From Moritella sp. 5 (GTDB lineage Bacteria > Pseudomonadota > Gammaproteobacteria > Enterobacterales > Moritellaceae), in the NCBI RefSeq assembly GCF_018219455.1, contig NZ_CP056122.1:1-64000 (forward strand): a stretch of 64,000 nt of DNA, in the 5' to 3' direction. The first letter of the stretch is position 1. Each line of letters opens with the position of its first letter. The translations under genes and the position numbers were made by a program. The notes under the pieces were generated by a model. The model saw nothing but the letters and a program-made list of their open reading frames with translations. It made no database searches and had not been told where the DNA came from. Positions 1-14,392 of the stretch are shown here, piece by piece.

Positions 1-1383
1 GTGTCCGTTTCTCTTTGGCAGCAGTGCCTTTCGCGCTTACAAAATGAGCTTTCCTCTACTGAATTCAGTATGTGGTTACGCCCACTGAAAGCTGAACTTA
101 CCGACAGTACTCTCACCTTGTATGCTCCGAATCGTTTTGTACTTGATTGGGTTCGAGACAAATACCTTAATTCAATTACGGCATTATTCGATGAGTTTTG
201 TGGTGCAGATGCACCTATCTTACGTTTTGATATTGGTGGTAAAGCGACGAAGGTAACACAAACGACTACCAAGGTTGATCGTGTAGTGACTCAAAAAGTG
301 ATCTCAAGACCAGCACTGGACCCGTGGGAATCTAGCTCACCACAGCAGCCGACAATTAATCACCGTAGCAATGTGAATTTAACGTATACGTTCGACAACT
401 TTGTTGAAGGTAAGTCAAACCAATTAGCACGTGCAGCTGCACAGCAGGTAGCGAGTAATCCGGGTGGTGCTTATAACCCGTTATTTCTATACGGTGGCAC
501 AGGTTTAGGTAAAACGCATTTATTACACGCAGTTGGTAATGGTATTAAAGCGCAAAAACCTAATGCCAAAGTGATCTATATGCACTCTGAGCGTTTTGTT
601 CAGGACATGGTTAAAGCATTACAGAACAATGCCATTGAAGCGTTCAAAAATTATTACCGCAGTGTTGATGCATTATTGATTGATGACATTCAATTTTTTG
701 CTAAGAAAGAACGTTCACAAGAAGAATTTTTTCATACTTTTAATGCCTTACTTGAAGGTAACCAACAGATTATTTTAACTTCCGATCGTTATCCAAAAGA
801 GATTGATGGTGTTGAAGATAGATTGAAATCTCGTTTTGGTTGGGGTTTAACTATTGCCATTGAACCACCAGAATTGGAAACTCGTGTTGCCATCTTAATG
901 CGTAAAGCGGTTGAAAGTAACATTCATTTACCCGATGAAGTAGCGTTCTTTATTGCCAAACGTTTACGTTCGAACGTACGTGAGCTGGAAGGGGCATTGA
1001 ATCGAGTGATCGCGAATGCTAACTTTACGGGTCGTGCTATTAATATTGACTTTGTCCGAGAGGCATTACGTGATTTATTAGCACTGCAAGAAAAACTGGT
1101 GACCATTGATAATATTCAAAAGACAGTTGCAGAATATTATAAGATTAAAATTGCCGATTTGTTGTCGAAGCGTCGTAGTCGTTCTGTCGCCAGACCACGT
1201 CAAGTAGCTATGGCATTAGCCAAAGAATTAACCAATCACAGCTTACCGGAAATTGGTGATGCGTTTGGTGGCCGTGACCATACTACGGTATTACATGCTT
1301 GTCGTAAGATCGTGCAACTGAAAGAAGAAAATCACGATATTAAAGAAGATTATTCTAATTTGATCAGAACACTATCGTCGTAA
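1..1383 (+). CDS. dnaA: Chromosomal replication initiator protein DnaA
   Basis: DnaA binds DnaA boxes at oriC, melts the origin and recruits DnaB. The 460-residue product matches the family length. It has the N-terminal domain (about residues 1-90), a variable linker, the AAA+ domain with Walker A GGTGLGKT at residues 165-172 and Walker B around LLIDDIQFF, and the C-terminal DNA-binding domain with the signature [12 protein letters not shown]. The start is GTG, as in E. coli dnaA, and it is the first base of the window, so the promoter and origin are not visible. dnaN follows 15 bp after the stop, the classical dnaA-dnaN-recF-gyrB order. Confidence 0.98.
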   Translation: MSVSLWQQCLSRLQNELSSTEFSMWLRPLKAELTDSTLTLYAPNRFVLDWVRDKYLNSITALFDEFCGADAPILRFDIGGKATKVTQTTTKVDRVVTQKVISRPALDPWESSSPQQPTINHRSNVNLTYTFDNFVEGKSNQLARAAAQQVASNPGGAYNPLFLYGGTGLGKTHLLHAVGNGIKAQKPNAKVIYMHSERFVQDMVKALQNNAIEAFKNYYRSVDALLIDDIQFFAKKERSQEEFFHTFNALLEGNQQIILTSDRYPKEIDGVEDRLKSRFGWGLTIAIEPPELETRVAILMRKAVESNIHLPDEVAFFIAKRLRSNVRELEGALNRVIANANFTGRAINIDFVREALRDLLALQEKLVTIDNIQKTVAEYYKIKIADLLSKRRSRSVARPRQVAMALAKELTNHSLPEIGDAFGGRDHTTVLHACRKIVQLKEENHDIKEDYSNLIRTLSS

Positions 1384-1398
1384 AAAAGGTTATATTAA

Positions 1399-2499
1399 AT
1401 GCAGTTTACAATTAATCGCGAAGCATTATTACGACCGCTACAGTTGGTATCGGGTGCCTTGGGTAACCGTCCAACTTTACCGATCTTAGGTAATATATTA
1501 CTTGATGCCAAAGATGGTAAATTATCGTTAACAGGTACTGATCTGGAAGTCGAGTTAATTGGTCAAGTTAGTCTTGAAGGTGAGTACAGTGAAGGCCGTA
1601 CTACTGTGCCTGCGAAAAAATTCCTGGATATATGTCGAGGGTTACCTGATGGTGCACAAATTCAAGTCAATTATGCGAATGATCGTATTGTGGTGAAATC
1701 AGGACGTAGCCGTTTTTCTTTATCAACGTTACCTGCAACAGAATTTCCAAATATTGAAGATTGGGATAACGATATTGAATTTGAACTGCTGCAAGGTTCA
1801 TTACGTCGATTGATTGATAATACCCAGTTCTCAATGGCAAGTCAGGATGTACGTTATTATCTTAACGGTATGTTATTCGAAACTGAAGGTAATGTACTAC
1901 GAACTGTCGCAACCGATGGCCACCGCCTAGCTGTGGCAAGTTGTCAGCATGATGCTAATCTCGCGCAGCAGCAAGTTATCGTGCCGCGTAAAGGTGTACT
2001 TGAATTAGTGCGCTTGTTAGACAGTGAAGAAGACATGGTTAAGATTCAGTTAGGTAGTAATAACATTCGTGCTATCACCGGCGGTTTTGTTTTTACTTGT
2101 AAATTGGTTGATGGTCGTTTTCCTGATTACCGTCGGGTATTACCAAAAAATGCCGATAAGATGTTAATATCTGGTCGTGAAGAATTGAAACAAGCCTTCT
2201 CGCGTGCCGCTATTTTATCGAATGAAAAATTCCGTGGTGTGCGTCTGAATATGAACCAAGGTCTACTTAAGATTACGGCTAATAACCCAGAGCAAGAAGA
2301 AGCTGAAGAGTTGCTTGATGTTGAGTTTGGCTACGATGAGTTAGAGATTAGCTTCAACGTAAGTTATGTATTAGACGTATTAAACACGCTTAAATGTGAC
2401 AAAGTTAAAATGTCATTATTAGATGCGAACAGCAGTGCCTTGATTGAAGATGAACAATCTGATCAAGCATTGTATGTTGTTATGCCAATGCGGTTATAA
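1399..2499 (+). CDS. dnaN: DNA polymerase III beta sliding clamp
   Basis: The 366-residue product is the ring-shaped processivity clamp that holds polymerase III on DNA; 366 is the usual length for gammaproteobacteria. It is collinear with E. coli DnaN from the N-terminal MQFTINRE to the C-terminal YVVMPMRL, the region that forms the hydrophobic cleft for clamp-binding motifs. An AAGG stretch lies about 9 bases before the ATG. It sits 15 bp after dnaA and 6 bp before recF, consistent with one transcript. Confidence 0.98.
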   Translation: MQFTINREALLRPLQLVSGALGNRPTLPILGNILLDAKDGKLSLTGTDLEVELIGQVSLEGEYSEGRTTVPAKKFLDICRGLPDGAQIQVNYANDRIVVKSGRSRFSLSTLPATEFPNIEDWDNDIEFELLQGSLRRLIDNTQFSMASQDVRYYLNGMLFETEGNVLRTVATDGHRLAVASCQHDANLAQQQVIVPRKGVLELVRLLDSEEDMVKIQLGSNNIRAITGGFVFTCKLVDGRFPDYRRVLPKNADKMLISGREELKQAFSRAAILSNEKFRGVRLNMNQGLLKITANNPEQEEAEELLDVEFGYDELEISFNVSYVLDVLNTLKCDKVKMSLLDANSSALIEDEQSDQALYVVMPMRL

Positions 2500-2505
2500 G
2501 TTTAG

Positions 2506-6032
<3,527 letters not shown>

Positions 6033-6053
6033 TCTTGTTATATTGAATGTATT

Positions 6054-6080
6054 AAAAAGGAGCCTAGTGGCTCCTTTTTT
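6054..6080 (+). terminator. Intrinsic terminator after gyrB
   Basis: An inverted repeat AAAAAGGAGCC-TAGT-GGCTCCTTTTTT begins about 20 bases after the gyrB stop: a GC-containing stem, a four-base loop and a T run. The flanking A and T tracts mean it could also serve the convergent avtA gene. Confidence 0.9.
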
Positions 6081-6151
6081 GTATCTGTTGATTTTTATTA
6101 TATAATTCAGATAAGTATAGCAACCGTTTACTGCAAACTTATTCGATAAGA

Positions 6152-7429
6152 TTAAGCGGTTGCTGTACTTATTACTACCATTTCAGCGTAAGCTTTTTGT
6201 ACTTCTTCGGCAATTATCTTGATCCCTCGTTGTACAGCCTCATCTGGCTGCGAATAGTTCATGCGGATACATTCATCGGTATGACGCCATTCTTCATCTA
6301 GACCAGGAAAAAAATGATGACCCGATACAATGAGAACGCCACGTGTTTTCAAGCGCTCATACAGTTCTTGGCTGCTGATAGGCAGATCTTCGAACCATAA
6401 CCATAAGAAGATAGCGCCTTCCGGTTTATGAATTCGGAAGCGTTCATCGGTAATACTGTCTTGTAACCAAGTCACGGCTTGCTGTGCTTTGGCATAATAG
6501 TAAGGCTTGATCACATTTTCACTTAAGCTAATGATGTCACCAGACTCAACAAGGTTTTGTGCCAGCATTGGCCCTAAGCTACCAGGTGCTAAGTTAATTA
6601 TACCGCTTAAGTTCGAGATTGCGGAGATGACTTCTTCATTACCAATCACGATACCGCAACGGGTGCCGGGTAAGCCGAGTTTTGAAAGACTCATACATAA
6701 GATGGTATTGTCGTTGTAAATAGGTTCTACTGGCTCAAATATAATATTTGGAAACGGTGTGCCATAAGCGTTATCTATTAGTAAGGGGATATTATGCTGT
6801 TTGGCCAGTGCATCAAGACGTTGCATTTCTTCATCGGTTAATACATTACCGGTTGGATTGGTTGGGCGCGATACGCAGATTAAACCAATATCATCGGTAA
6901 TATGGAGGTTGTCAAAATCAACATGGTATTTAAATAAACCACCATCGAGTAATTCAATCTTAGGCTTCACCGTCTCAAAAAAGTCATCGCTCAGTGCTGT
7001 GTCTGTATAACCTATGTATTCCGGAGCTAATGGAAACAATACCTTTTTTTTCTTATTACCGGAAAAGTCACCTGCGAATAAATTGAATAGGTAGAAGAAG
7101 GCATTTTGGCTGCCATTAGTTAGGGCTATATTTTTATCGGTTAATTCCCAGCCGTAGGTTTTATTTAATAATGTAGCAAGTGCTGTGGTGAAACTGTTCT
7201 TTCCTTGTGGACCATCGTAGTTAGACATTGCTGCAACCAGATCACCACTGCTTAATAATTGTTGTGCTTCACTGTTAAAGCGCTTCAGCATCTCAGGGAT
7301 TTGAGCAGGGTTACCACCTCCGAGCATGATGACATCATCACCGCTGCGAATACCTTCATTTAGATCATGCATTAGCTGCGTGATCCCTGAGAATTGAGTA
7401 AATCTTTGACCAAACAATGAGAATTCCAT
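6152..7429 (-). CDS. avtA: Valine--pyruvate aminotransferase AvtA
   Basis: This is a PLP-dependent class I aminotransferase that interconverts valine or alanine and the corresponding 2-oxo acids (transaminase C of E. coli). The 425-residue product begins MEFSLFGQRFTQFSGITQLMHDLNEG and continues with GGGNPAQIPEM, closely like E. coli AvtA. The PLP-binding lysine lies in CMSLSKLGLPGTRCG, and SRPTNPTGNV and DNAYGTPFP match the cofactor-binding blocks. It is convergent with gyrB and divergent from ravA; two parS sites lie in the divergent gap. Confidence 0.93.
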   Translation of the reverse strand: MEFSLFGQRFTQFSGITQLMHDLNEGIRSGDDVIMLGGGNPAQIPEMLKRFNSEAQQLLSSGDLVAAMSNYDGPQGKNSFTTALATLLNKTYGWELTDKNIALTNGSQNAFFYLFNLFAGDFSGNKKKKVLFPLAPEYIGYTDTALSDDFFETVKPKIELLDGGLFKYHVDFDNLHITDDIGLICVSRPTNPTGNVLTDEEMQRLDALAKQHNIPLLIDNAYGTPFPNIIFEPVEPIYNDNTILCMSLSKLGLPGTRCGIVIGNEEVISAISNLSGIINLAPGSLGPMLAQNLVESGDIISLSENVIKPYYYAKAQQAVTWLQDSITDERFRIHKPEGAIFLWLWFEDLPISSQELYERLKTRGVLIVSGHHFFPGLDEEWRHTDECIRMNYSQPDEAVQRGIKIIAEEVQKAYAEMVVISTATA

Positions 7430-7534
7430 ATCAGCACTTCTTGTAATTATTTAAAGGGTAAACAACCAACATAGCTGAACTTGACGCGGTTGTCGATAGT
7501 ATGAGAGATGCAAATTTATTTTTATTACTGGGAA

Positions 7535-7550
7535 TGTTTCACGTGAAACA
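7535..7550. promoter_or_regulatory. parS site 2
   Basis: TGTTTCACGTGAAACA is a perfect 16-base palindrome fitting the ParB-binding consensus. It lies between avtA and ravA, about 7.5 kb from dnaA. Confidence 0.93.
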
Positions 7551-7580
7551 TAAGGGTTTTAGTGCTATCGATATTGACAA

Positions 7581-7596
7581 TGTTCCACGTGGAACA
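7581..7596. promoter_or_regulatory. parS site 3
   Basis: TGTTCCACGTGGAACA is a perfect 16-base palindrome, the alternative symmetrical form of the ParB consensus. It starts 46 bases after the start of site 2, so the pair could act as one nucleation centre for ParB. Confidence 0.93.
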
Positions 7597-7763
7597 TCAT
7601 TTAAAACAGGCTGCGCTTATAGCCAAAAGTACTGAATATCAAAGCTGTAATAATAAAAAAAACACTCTACTCATTATGTATTTATTGTCCGCGACAGATA
7701 AGGTAAGGTTGAACTCCAAGATTACAATAATAGCCTTTAAAGAGGCAGGAAGAGCTTATTCCT

Positions 7764-9383
7764 ATGCAAAGAAATTTGTTATCAGAACGTATTGAAACAC
7801 TAATAGATCATCTTTCTTATGGTATTTATGAACGCCGAGATGCCATAAGATTATGTTTATTAGCCGCCTTAAGTGGTGAAAGTGTGTTTTTATTAGGGCC
7901 GCCGGGTATTGCTAAAAGTTTGATTGCGAAACGTATGATTGAAATTTTTGAAGATGAAAGTTACTTCGAATATTTAATGACGCGATTTTCAACACCTGAA
8001 GAGATCTTTGGCCCACTATCAATTAAGGCGCTGAAGGATGAAGGTAAATATGTACGTTTAACTAAAGGTTACTTACCAGAAGCTGAAGTAGTGTTTCTCG
8101 ATGAGATTTGGAAAGCGGGACCTGCGATCTTAAATACCTTATTAACCGTAATTAATGAGCGTACCTTCCATAATGGTATTGAACATCAAAAAGTACCCAT
8201 GCGGGTTATTGTTTCGGCATCAAATGAATTACCGAGTGCTGATTCAGGCTTGGAAGCCTTATATGATCGTATGTTACTACGTCTATATTTAGAGCCTATT
8301 CAAGATAAGCGAAATTTCAAAGCGATGTTAATTCAGAAACCATTACGCCAAATAAACGATAAGATCGTAAAAGTGAGTAATGATGAGTTCGAACTTTGGC
8401 AAAACGAGATTAACCAAGTACGTCTCAGTGAGCATTGTTTTGAGATAATTTACGAGCTTAAGTTATTTTTAGAGCAACGCAATACCAGTGGTGAGATGAT
8501 TGTTGAACCCGTTTATGTCTCTGATCGTCGTTGGAAAAAATCAATGCGTCTGTTGCAAGCCTGTGCTTATTTTAATGGTCGTGATGAAGTAACAGAAACC
8601 GATTTATTTATTCTTAAAGATTGTATTTGGCATGACCTGGAATCGCGAGATGTCATTATCGAAGCCACTCACCAATTTGCCAGTAAGCGTTTCTGTGACC
8701 AAGATGAAGTGAATTCTGCGTTAGCGAGTATCAAGAATCGATTGATTAAACTTGATGCTGAGTTCATTGATCGCTTTGCGACTCGTTTGATCTCTGATGT
8801 GCTATTAACCAAATTACGCTATAAGTTAGATCGTGAATTTGTGCGGAAGTCGAGTCTAAATGGTATTCCGGGTTTATGTAAGATTGCATTATTGGGTGAG
8901 TACGATGTATTAGAGCAGGGCTCACAAGAAACCGCAAAGTGGGTACATGTTGGTTTGGATGATTTCCAAAAACAGATAAGAACAGGCTCTTGTTTAGTAA
9001 AAGGCTATGTGAATGATCACCGTAACGATGTTTGGTTAAACTTTTCTGTCGATGCTAATCAGCATTTACAAGTCCAAAACTTTGCCAATAAAAGTATTCC
9101 GGTTGCCGTTATAGTTTCGGATGTTACGCTGAATATTGATGAAAACTGGTTACAACCTCTAGCTGAGATAGATAAAGAGATCACGGTGATAGCGGATAAG
9201 TTGAAGAAAAGCCAACGAGAGTTTAGCTTAACTAACCATAATATTTTTGTCAGTGACGACTTTATGGATGATGTCGCAACCAGTCTTGGTTCATTATCAT
9301 TAGAGTTGAATAACTTAGTGCAGCATAAAGCGTCGCTATTAGATCGTTTGAATGCAATTGCACGTTTGTTTGAACAAGGCTAA
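7764..9383 (+). CDS. ravA: MoxR-family AAA+ ATPase RavA
   Basis: RavA is a hexameric AAA+ ATPase which, in E. coli, binds the inducible lysine decarboxylase LdcI/CadA and works with ViaA on respiratory Fe-S enzymes. The 539-residue product has Walker A GPPGIAKS at residues 45-52, Walker B VVFLDE at 109-114 and long identity with E. coli RavA (YLMTRFSTPEEIFGPLSIKALKDEG in part). The region around residues 370-460 (WVHVGLDDF, GSCLVKGYVND) resembles the LARA domain that contacts LdcI. It is about 40 residues longer than the E. coli protein. The stop is 5 bp before viaA, so they form an operon. A CadA-type decarboxylase is encoded at 41190-43325. Confidence 0.93.
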   Translation: MQRNLLSERIETLIDHLSYGIYERRDAIRLCLLAALSGESVFLLGPPGIAKSLIAKRMIEIFEDESYFEYLMTRFSTPEEIFGPLSIKALKDEGKYVRLTKGYLPEAEVVFLDEIWKAGPAILNTLLTVINERTFHNGIEHQKVPMRVIVSASNELPSADSGLEALYDRMLLRLYLEPIQDKRNFKAMLIQKPLRQINDKIVKVSNDEFELWQNEINQVRLSEHCFEIIYELKLFLEQRNTSGEMIVEPVYVSDRRWKKSMRLLQACAYFNGRDEVTETDLFILKDCIWHDLESRDVIIEATHQFASKRFCDQDEVNSALASIKNRLIKLDAEFIDRFATRLISDVLLTKLRYKLDREFVRKSSLNGIPGLCKIALLGEYDVLEQGSQETAKWVHVGLDDFQKQIRTGSCLVKGYVNDHRNDVWLNFSVDANQHLQVQNFANKSIPVAVIVSDVTLNIDENWLQPLAEIDKEITVIADKLKKSQREFSLTNHNIFVSDDFMDDVATSLGSLSLELNNLVQHKASLLDRLNAIARLFEQG

Positions 9384-9388
9384 TAGGC

Positions 9389-10798
9389 ATGGCTAAGTCT
9401 TATAATCAAAACCCAGCTATTCGACAATTAGTTGATGATGCTCTGTTAGACATTACTGCTAATAATCGAGTAACCAGTGATATTAAACTGGCTTACATTA
9501 ATGATTGGAAGCAGCAGGTCACGACCTTATTAGCGGATATGCCATTACCTGCTGGTTTGAGCAATGAGGTCCATTTGTGCGAGACGGCAAGATTATTGAG
9601 TCCGAGTGACTTTAGAAATAAAGTTGAAGGTATTCTGAGTAAGATAAAAGCCGACTCGTCATTTTATCAAACTGGATTAACTATCTATCAGCAAAATAGA
9701 AATATGCAGGATGATGTGTTCTTTGCCGTTTTTTTAGATAGCTGGCAGCAAGTAATTGAGTTAATGATGTATCAAGAACAAAACCGTTTAATCGAAGAAA
9801 AGCGGGAACAGTTATTGATCGAATTAGCCGAGCGTGAAGAAACGATTGAACAATTAGAAGATGTGCTCGACCGTGATTTATTGTGCAATGGTGAACGTTT
9901 ATGGGATCTGGCTAAAGGTAAGTTGACCCATTTAGATACCAAGTTGCTGCAACGTTATGCTGCTAATTTACGTAAGAACAAAGAAGTTAAACAAATTGCC
10001 TCTGAGCTCGGACGCATGGCGCTTGCACACATTAACCCGGAAGAAACACCGAACAGTTATGAAACCTGGGTATTGGATAATAGCTATCAAGATAATGTTC
10101 CAGATGATATGCAAGGCGTTACCTACAGTGATGAAATCTCACGGATGCTGCAAACCGAAGCGGTTAACTTAACGTTTCCTGAGTTAGAGATCATCTTTTA
10201 TAAACGCTATGTAGAGCGCCACTTATTGACTTATCAGTATCAAGGCGCGCTGCAACAGTATAAAAAAATAACGCAGTATCATGATATTACCGATGCTGAT
10301 GAGCAAATAGGCGGGCCTTTTATTATCTGTGTTGATAGCTCAACATCGATGCAAGGCTTTCCTGAACTGACTGCCAAATCGATTTGTTATGCTTTGTTGC
10401 AAGTTGCATTTGAGCAACGACGTCAATGCTACTTGATGATGTTTTCTAATGAAGTGATCACCTTTCCAGTAACGCAAAGTACCAGCTTATCGACGATGCT
10501 AACTTTCTTGTCATCAAGCTTTCGTGGTGGTACAGACCTGCAACCTGTAATCGAAAAGTCACTTGAATTGATGAGTTCGGCACAATATAAAAATGCGGAT
10601 ACTTTAGTTATTTCTGATTTTATAGCACAGAAGTTACCAACGTATTTGGCAGATAAAGTACGTGCAATTAAAGCACAGAAAAATCGTTATCATGCTATTT
10701 CATTATCACCGCAAGGTAATCCTGAGTTGATGAAAATATTTGATCACGTTTGGCGTTATTCAGCGGGTTTAACAGGGCGGTTGAAGAAAGTAAAATAG
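9389..10798 (+). CDS. viaA: VWA-domain protein ViaA, partner of RavA
   Basis: ViaA is the von Willebrand factor A partner encoded with RavA. The 469-residue product has a helical N-terminal half and a C-terminal VWA domain starting near residue 309 with the MIDAS motif DSSTS at residues 316-320, and RGGTDLQP as the second metal-site loop. In E. coli it stimulates RavA ATPase activity and associates with respiratory complex I and fumarate reductase. It lies 5 bp after ravA, so the two are presumably co-transcribed and translationally coupled. A parS site follows 4 bp after the stop. Confidence 0.92.
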   Translation: MAKSYNQNPAIRQLVDDALLDITANNRVTSDIKLAYINDWKQQVTTLLADMPLPAGLSNEVHLCETARLLSPSDFRNKVEGILSKIKADSSFYQTGLTIYQQNRNMQDDVFFAVFLDSWQQVIELMMYQEQNRLIEEKREQLLIELAEREETIEQLEDVLDRDLLCNGERLWDLAKGKLTHLDTKLLQRYAANLRKNKEVKQIASELGRMALAHINPEETPNSYETWVLDNSYQDNVPDDMQGVTYSDEISRMLQTEAVNLTFPELEIIFYKRYVERHLLTYQYQGALQQYKKITQYHDITDADEQIGGPFIICVDSSTSMQGFPELTAKSICYALLQVAFEQRRQCYLMMFSNEVITFPVTQSTSLSTMLTFLSSSFRGGTDLQPVIEKSLELMSSAQYKNADTLVISDFIAQKLPTYLADKVRAIKAQKNRYHAISLSPQGNPELMKIFDHVWRYSAGLTGRLKKVK

Positions 10799-10802
10799 GC
10801 GA

Positions 10803-10818
10803 TGTTCCACGTGGAACA
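10803..10818. promoter_or_regulatory. parS site 4
   Basis: TGTTCCACGTGGAACA is identical to site 3. It lies in the convergent viaA-glyS gap, four bases after the viaA stop codon, and is the origin-distal end of the cluster seen here. Confidence 0.93.
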
Positions 10819-10885
10819 TGTTCGATATTATTTGCGGCTTTGTTACCTGTTACCGTTTTTATTTTGACCTTGTCATCGAGGTAAT

Positions 10886-10918
10886 AAAAAAGCCAGTATC
10901 ATAGATACTGGCTTTTTT
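10886..10918. terminator. Bidirectional terminator between viaA and glyS
   Basis: GCCAGTATC (10892-10900) pairs perfectly with GATACTGGC (10904-10912). The stem is preceded by an A run and followed by a T run, so it can end transcription from both convergent operons, ravA-viaA and glyQS. Confidence 0.9.
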
Positions 10919-10946
10919 TATTGCTATTACAAATTCTAATTAAGGG

Positions 10947-13019
10947 TTACTTCTGTAATACAGAAATATCCGCTACATTTAAAAATTGGTTACGCAGTGT
11001 ATTTAGTAATGTTAAGCGGTTAATTTTAAGTGCTTCATCATCAGCCATTACCATTACGTTGTCGAAGAATGTATCTACAACTTCACGTAGTTCTGATAAT
11101 TCTGTTAATGCTTGTTGGTAATCACCGGCCGCAAATAATGGCGCAAGTAATTCCACTTTAGCATCAACAGCAGAAGCCAGTGCTTTTTCAGCATCTTCTT
11201 GAAGCAGTGATGCATCAACCACTGAGTTTAGTTCACCTTCAAACTTAGCTAGGATATTACCAACACGTTTATTCGCTGCTGCTAATGTTGCAGAAGCATC
11301 TAAACTACGGAAGTGATTGACAGCCTTAACACGCTTATCAAAATCAGCAGGTTTAGTTGGACGACGAGCTAATACTGCTTGAATTACATCAACACTGATA
11401 CCAACATCTCTGTACCATGCAGGGAAACGGCCAAGTATAAATGCAACAACATCAGTTGATACATTTTGGTTTGATAGCTTGTCACCAAAGAGTACTTTTG
11501 CTGTATCAACTAAATCGACAAGATCTAGTGGTAAGTCTTTTTCGATAATGATACGCAATGTACCAATCGCAGCACGACGAAGTGCAAACGGGTCTTTATC
11601 ACCTTTAGGGATTTGACCAATACCGAAGATACCAACTAGTGTATCTAGTTTGTCAGCAAGTGCGACTGAACAAGCAACTAATGATTCAGGTAGGCGATCA
11701 CCAGCATAACGAGGCATGTACTGTTCGTTTAGTGCTACTGCTACTTCTTCTGCTTCACCATCGTTGCGCGCATAGTGCATGCCCATCACACCTTGCACGT
11801 CAGGAAATTCTACAACCATGTCTGACATTAAGTCAGCTTTAGCGAGTAGACCTGCACGTTGTGCATGCTCTGTATTTGCTGATATTTTACCTGCAATAGC
11901 AGCCGCTAAATTAGCAATACGTTGTGATTTTTCTTTTAACGTACCCAGTTGTTTTTGGAATAAAACAGTTTCTAGATCAGCAAGACGACTTTCTAATGAC
12001 CGTTTCTTATCTGTGTTAAAGAAGAATTCAGCATCTGCTAGGCGAGGGCGTACAACTTTTTCGTTACCTTCAATTACTTGTCTAACATCTTTACTGATGA
12101 TGTTTGAAACAAATATAAATTTAGGTAAAAGCTCGCCGTCTGTACTTAACATTGGGAAGTACTTTTGGTTGTCTTTCATCGTGTAGATTAAAGCTTCCGC
12201 TGGTACGTCGAGGTAACGTTCTTCAAAGTTACCCACTAATGTTACTGGCCATTCTACTAAAGACGTAACTTCTTCGAGGAGGTCTTCTTCGATTTCAGCA
12301 ACACCGCCGTGTTCGTTTGCAGCCGCAATTACTTGCTTACGAATTACATCTTTACGACGTTCGTAATCAACCATTACCATGCCATGATCTTCAAGTAAAT
12401 CTACATAGTTGTCAGCGTGTGGTAATTCAAAATCACCTTTACCTAGGAAACGGTGACCACGAATAGTTCGTGCTGCTTTAATACCTAAGATTTCGCCTTC
12501 AAGGGCTTCTGCACCAAATAACATCGTAATTGTATGTACTGGACGAATGAATTGAATTGGGCTAGAACCCCAACGCATCGGCTTGCTAACAGGTAGTTTA
12601 GCCAAAGACGTCGCTACCATGTCGGCTACAAGAGCTTGTGTTGGTTGACCTTTTACTTCTGACTTATGAAGTAGCCATTCGCCTTTGTCTGTTTTAATTC
12701 GACCAGCTTGCTCAACAGTAATACCATTACCGCGTGCCCAACCTTGAGCCGCTTTCGTTGCATTACCATCGGCATCAAATGCAACAGAAATCGCAGGACC
12801 GCGTTTTTCAATTACTTTGTCAGCTTGAGCGTCTGCAAGCGCTGTTACTGTTAATGCTAAACGACGTGGTGCTGCCATCCAGTTAACGTCAGCAAATTCT
12901 AAACCTGCTTTGTCTAGCTCAGCTTGGAAGTTTGCCGCAAATGCTTCTGCTAATGTGCGTAACGATTTTGGTGGTAATTCTTCAGTACCAATCTCGATTA
13001 ATAAATTTTCAGTTGCCAT
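10947..13019 (-). CDS. glyS: Glycine--tRNA ligase beta subunit
   Basis: GlyS is the large subunit of the bacterial alpha2beta2 glycyl-tRNA synthetase and carries tRNA recognition and editing-like domains. The 690-residue product starts [20 protein letters not shown] and fits the E. coli length of 689. The C-terminal DALR anticodon-binding region includes [34 protein letters not shown]. The AGGAAG ribosome site precedes the ATG. It lies 8 bp downstream of glyQ and ends at the bidirectional terminator. Confidence 0.97.
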   Translation of the reverse strand: MATENLLIEIGTEELPPKSLRTLAEAFAANFQAELDKAGLEFADVNWMAAPRRLALTVTALADAQADKVIEKRGPAISVAFDADGNATKAAQGWARGNGITVEQAGRIKTDKGEWLLHKSEVKGQPTQALVADMVATSLAKLPVSKPMRWGSSPIQFIRPVHTITMLFGAEALEGEILGIKAARTIRGHRFLGKGDFELPHADNYVDLLEDHGMVMVDYERRKDVIRKQVIAAANEHGGVAEIEEDLLEEVTSLVEWPVTLVGNFEERYLDVPAEALIYTMKDNQKYFPMLSTDGELLPKFIFVSNIISKDVRQVIEGNEKVVRPRLADAEFFFNTDKKRSLESRLADLETVLFQKQLGTLKEKSQRIANLAAAIAGKISANTEHAQRAGLLAKADLMSDMVVEFPDVQGVMGMHYARNDGEAEEVAVALNEQYMPRYAGDRLPESLVACSVALADKLDTLVGIFGIGQIPKGDKDPFALRRAAIGTLRIIIEKDLPLDLVDLVDTAKVLFGDKLSNQNVSTDVVAFILGRFPAWYRDVGISVDVIQAVLARRPTKPADFDKRVKAVNHFRSLDASATLAAANKRVGNILAKFEGELNSVVDASLLQEDAEKALASAVDAKVELLAPLFAAGDYQQALTELSELREVVDTFFDNVMVMADDEALKINRLTLLNTLRNQFLNVADISVLQK

Positions 13020-13027
13020 GCTACTTC

Positions 13028-13939
13028 CTATTTGTCTTTTTTACATAGCGGGAAGCCTAGCGCTTCACGAGATGCGTAATACGCTTCAGCAACACCTTTA
13101 GAAAGGGTACGGATACGTAAAATATAGCGTTGACGCTCAGTCACAGAGATTGCATGACGTGCATCTAGCATATTAAATGCGTGGCCAGCATCAAGAATAC
13201 GTTCGTATGCTGGTAGCGGTAGTGGCACTTCTAAATCCAATAGCTTTTGCGCTTCTTTTTCACTTTCATCAAAGAGAGTAAATAGGAAATCCACATTTGC
13301 ATGCTCGAAGTTGTAAGTAGACTGCTCAACTTCATTTTGGTGGAAAATATCACCATACTTAACAGTGCCTAGAGGACCGTCTGTCCACACTAGGTCATAT
13401 ACGCTGTCTACTTCTTGGATGTACATAGCAAGACGTTCAAGACCGTAAGTCATTTCGCCTGTAACTGGTTTACATTCAAGACCACCAACTGCTTGGAAGT
13501 ATGTAAACTGCGATACTTCCATACCGTTTAGCCAGATTTCCCAACCTAGACCCCAGGCACCCAATGTTGGGTTTTCCCAGTTGTCTTCAACGAAGCGGAT
13601 GTCGTGAACCAATGGATCAAGACCAACTTCTTTCAGCGAGTCCAAGTATAATTCTTGGATATTAGCTGGTGATGGTTTGAGCACTACTTGAAACTGGTAG
13701 TAGTGTTGTAAACGGTTTGGATTTTCACCATAACGGCCATCAGTTGGACGACGCGATGGTTGAACGTAAGCATAAGCCATTGGCTCTGGACCTAATGAGC
13801 GTAAAAACGTCATTGGGTGAGAGGTGCCGGCACCTACTTCCATATCGAATGGTTGTACAATCGCACAACCTTGACGAGCCCAGTAATCCTGCAGTGCTAG
13901 GATCAGCCCTTGAAAGGTTTTAACATTATATTTTGACAT
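13028..13939 (-). CDS. glyQ: Glycine--tRNA ligase alpha subunit
   Basis: GlyQ is the catalytic alpha subunit of the alpha2beta2 glycyl-tRNA synthetase. From [20 protein letters not shown] the product is 303 residues, the same as E. coli GlyQ, and it aligns along its whole length including the C terminus CKKDK. An in-frame ATG 33 bases upstream (13972) would add 11 residues not found in the family, so the start at 13939 was chosen although its ribosome site is weak. It is transcribed with glyS. No upstream riboswitch was recognised. Confidence 0.95.
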   Translation of the reverse strand: MSKYNVKTFQGLILALQDYWARQGCAIVQPFDMEVGAGTSHPMTFLRSLGPEPMAYAYVQPSRRPTDGRYGENPNRLQHYYQFQVVLKPSPANIQELYLDSLKEVGLDPLVHDIRFVEDNWENPTLGAWGLGWEIWLNGMEVSQFTYFQAVGGLECKPVTGEMTYGLERLAMYIQEVDSVYDLVWTDGPLGTVKYGDIFHQNEVEQSTYNFEHANVDFLFTLFDESEKEAQKLLDLEVPLPLPAYERILDAGHAFNMLDARHAISVTERQRYILRIRTLSKGVAEAYYASREALGFPLCKKDK

Positions 13940-14104
13940 GATATCTGCACAATAAAGCAAAGAAATAATCATTAAAGTATACCTGCTGCGCAGATATGAA
14001 TATAGGATAAATTACAATATTTCGTATTGTTAGTGTGGTTTTTTCAAGTATTCGAGCTAGGTTAGCAAGGGTTCGGCAGAAAATCTGGCTAGGGATAGAG
14101 GGCT

Positions 14105-14131
14105 CGCGAATATGCAGTGTTGATATTCGCG
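14105..14131 (-). terminator. Hairpin downstream of tusA
   Basis: CGCGAATAT (14105-14113) pairs perfectly with ATATTCGCG (14123-14131) around a nine-base loop, starting 12 bases after the tusA stop. No T run follows on the minus strand, so it may be an RNA 3'-end stabilising hairpin or a factor-dependent end rather than a classical terminator. Confidence 0.45.
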
Positions 14132-14143
14132 TATATTGAGTGA

Positions 14144-14392
14144 CTAATTTACACCTTTTTTGATCAGGTATTGATACGGTAGGTGCTCTGTCTGGCTAGC
14201 CACTAGGGTGTGATCCATAAACTGGCAGAAACTTGGGATATCACGTACTGTCGCGGGGTCGTCTGCAAGTATCAATAACGTTTGACCATCCTCTAGTTTT
14301 CTCACTGTTTTTCTTACCATCATTACAGGTTCTGGACAGCGTAAACCGAGGGCATCTAGTTCATGTTCTGGATCGGAAAATAATGGGTTCAT
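14144..14392 (-). CDS. tusA: Sulfurtransferase TusA
   Basis: TusA accepts sulfur from IscS and passes it to the TusBCD relay for 2-thiolation of tRNA wobble uridines, and it also affects sulfur supply for molybdenum cofactor. The 82-residue product carries [20 protein letters not shown] with the persulfide-bearing cysteine in the CPEP motif. Length and sequence match E. coli TusA (81 residues). It is divergent from the small gene at 14546 and monocistronic as far as can be seen. Confidence 0.95.
   Translation of the reverse strand: MNPLFSDPEHELDALGLRCPEPVMMVRKTVRKLEDGQTLLILADDPATVRDIPSFCQFMDHTLVASQTEHLPYQYLIKKGVN

Larger units (their letters stand above)
7430..7763. other. Intergenic region avtA-ravA carrying two parS sites
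   Basis: This 334-base gap separates the divergent avtA and ravA genes. It holds two perfect parS palindromes 30 bases apart, measured from their right and left ends, and an AGGAAGAG ribosome binding site before ravA. A 77-codon open frame crossing the second parS site runs into ravA and is not credible as a gene. No other structure was recognised. Confidence 0.7.

Noticed and set aside
7562..7795. 77-codon open frame after avtA, beginning MLSILTMFHVEH
   Set aside because: Its early codons are the parS site, it has no family similarity or ribosome site and it overlaps the ravA start.
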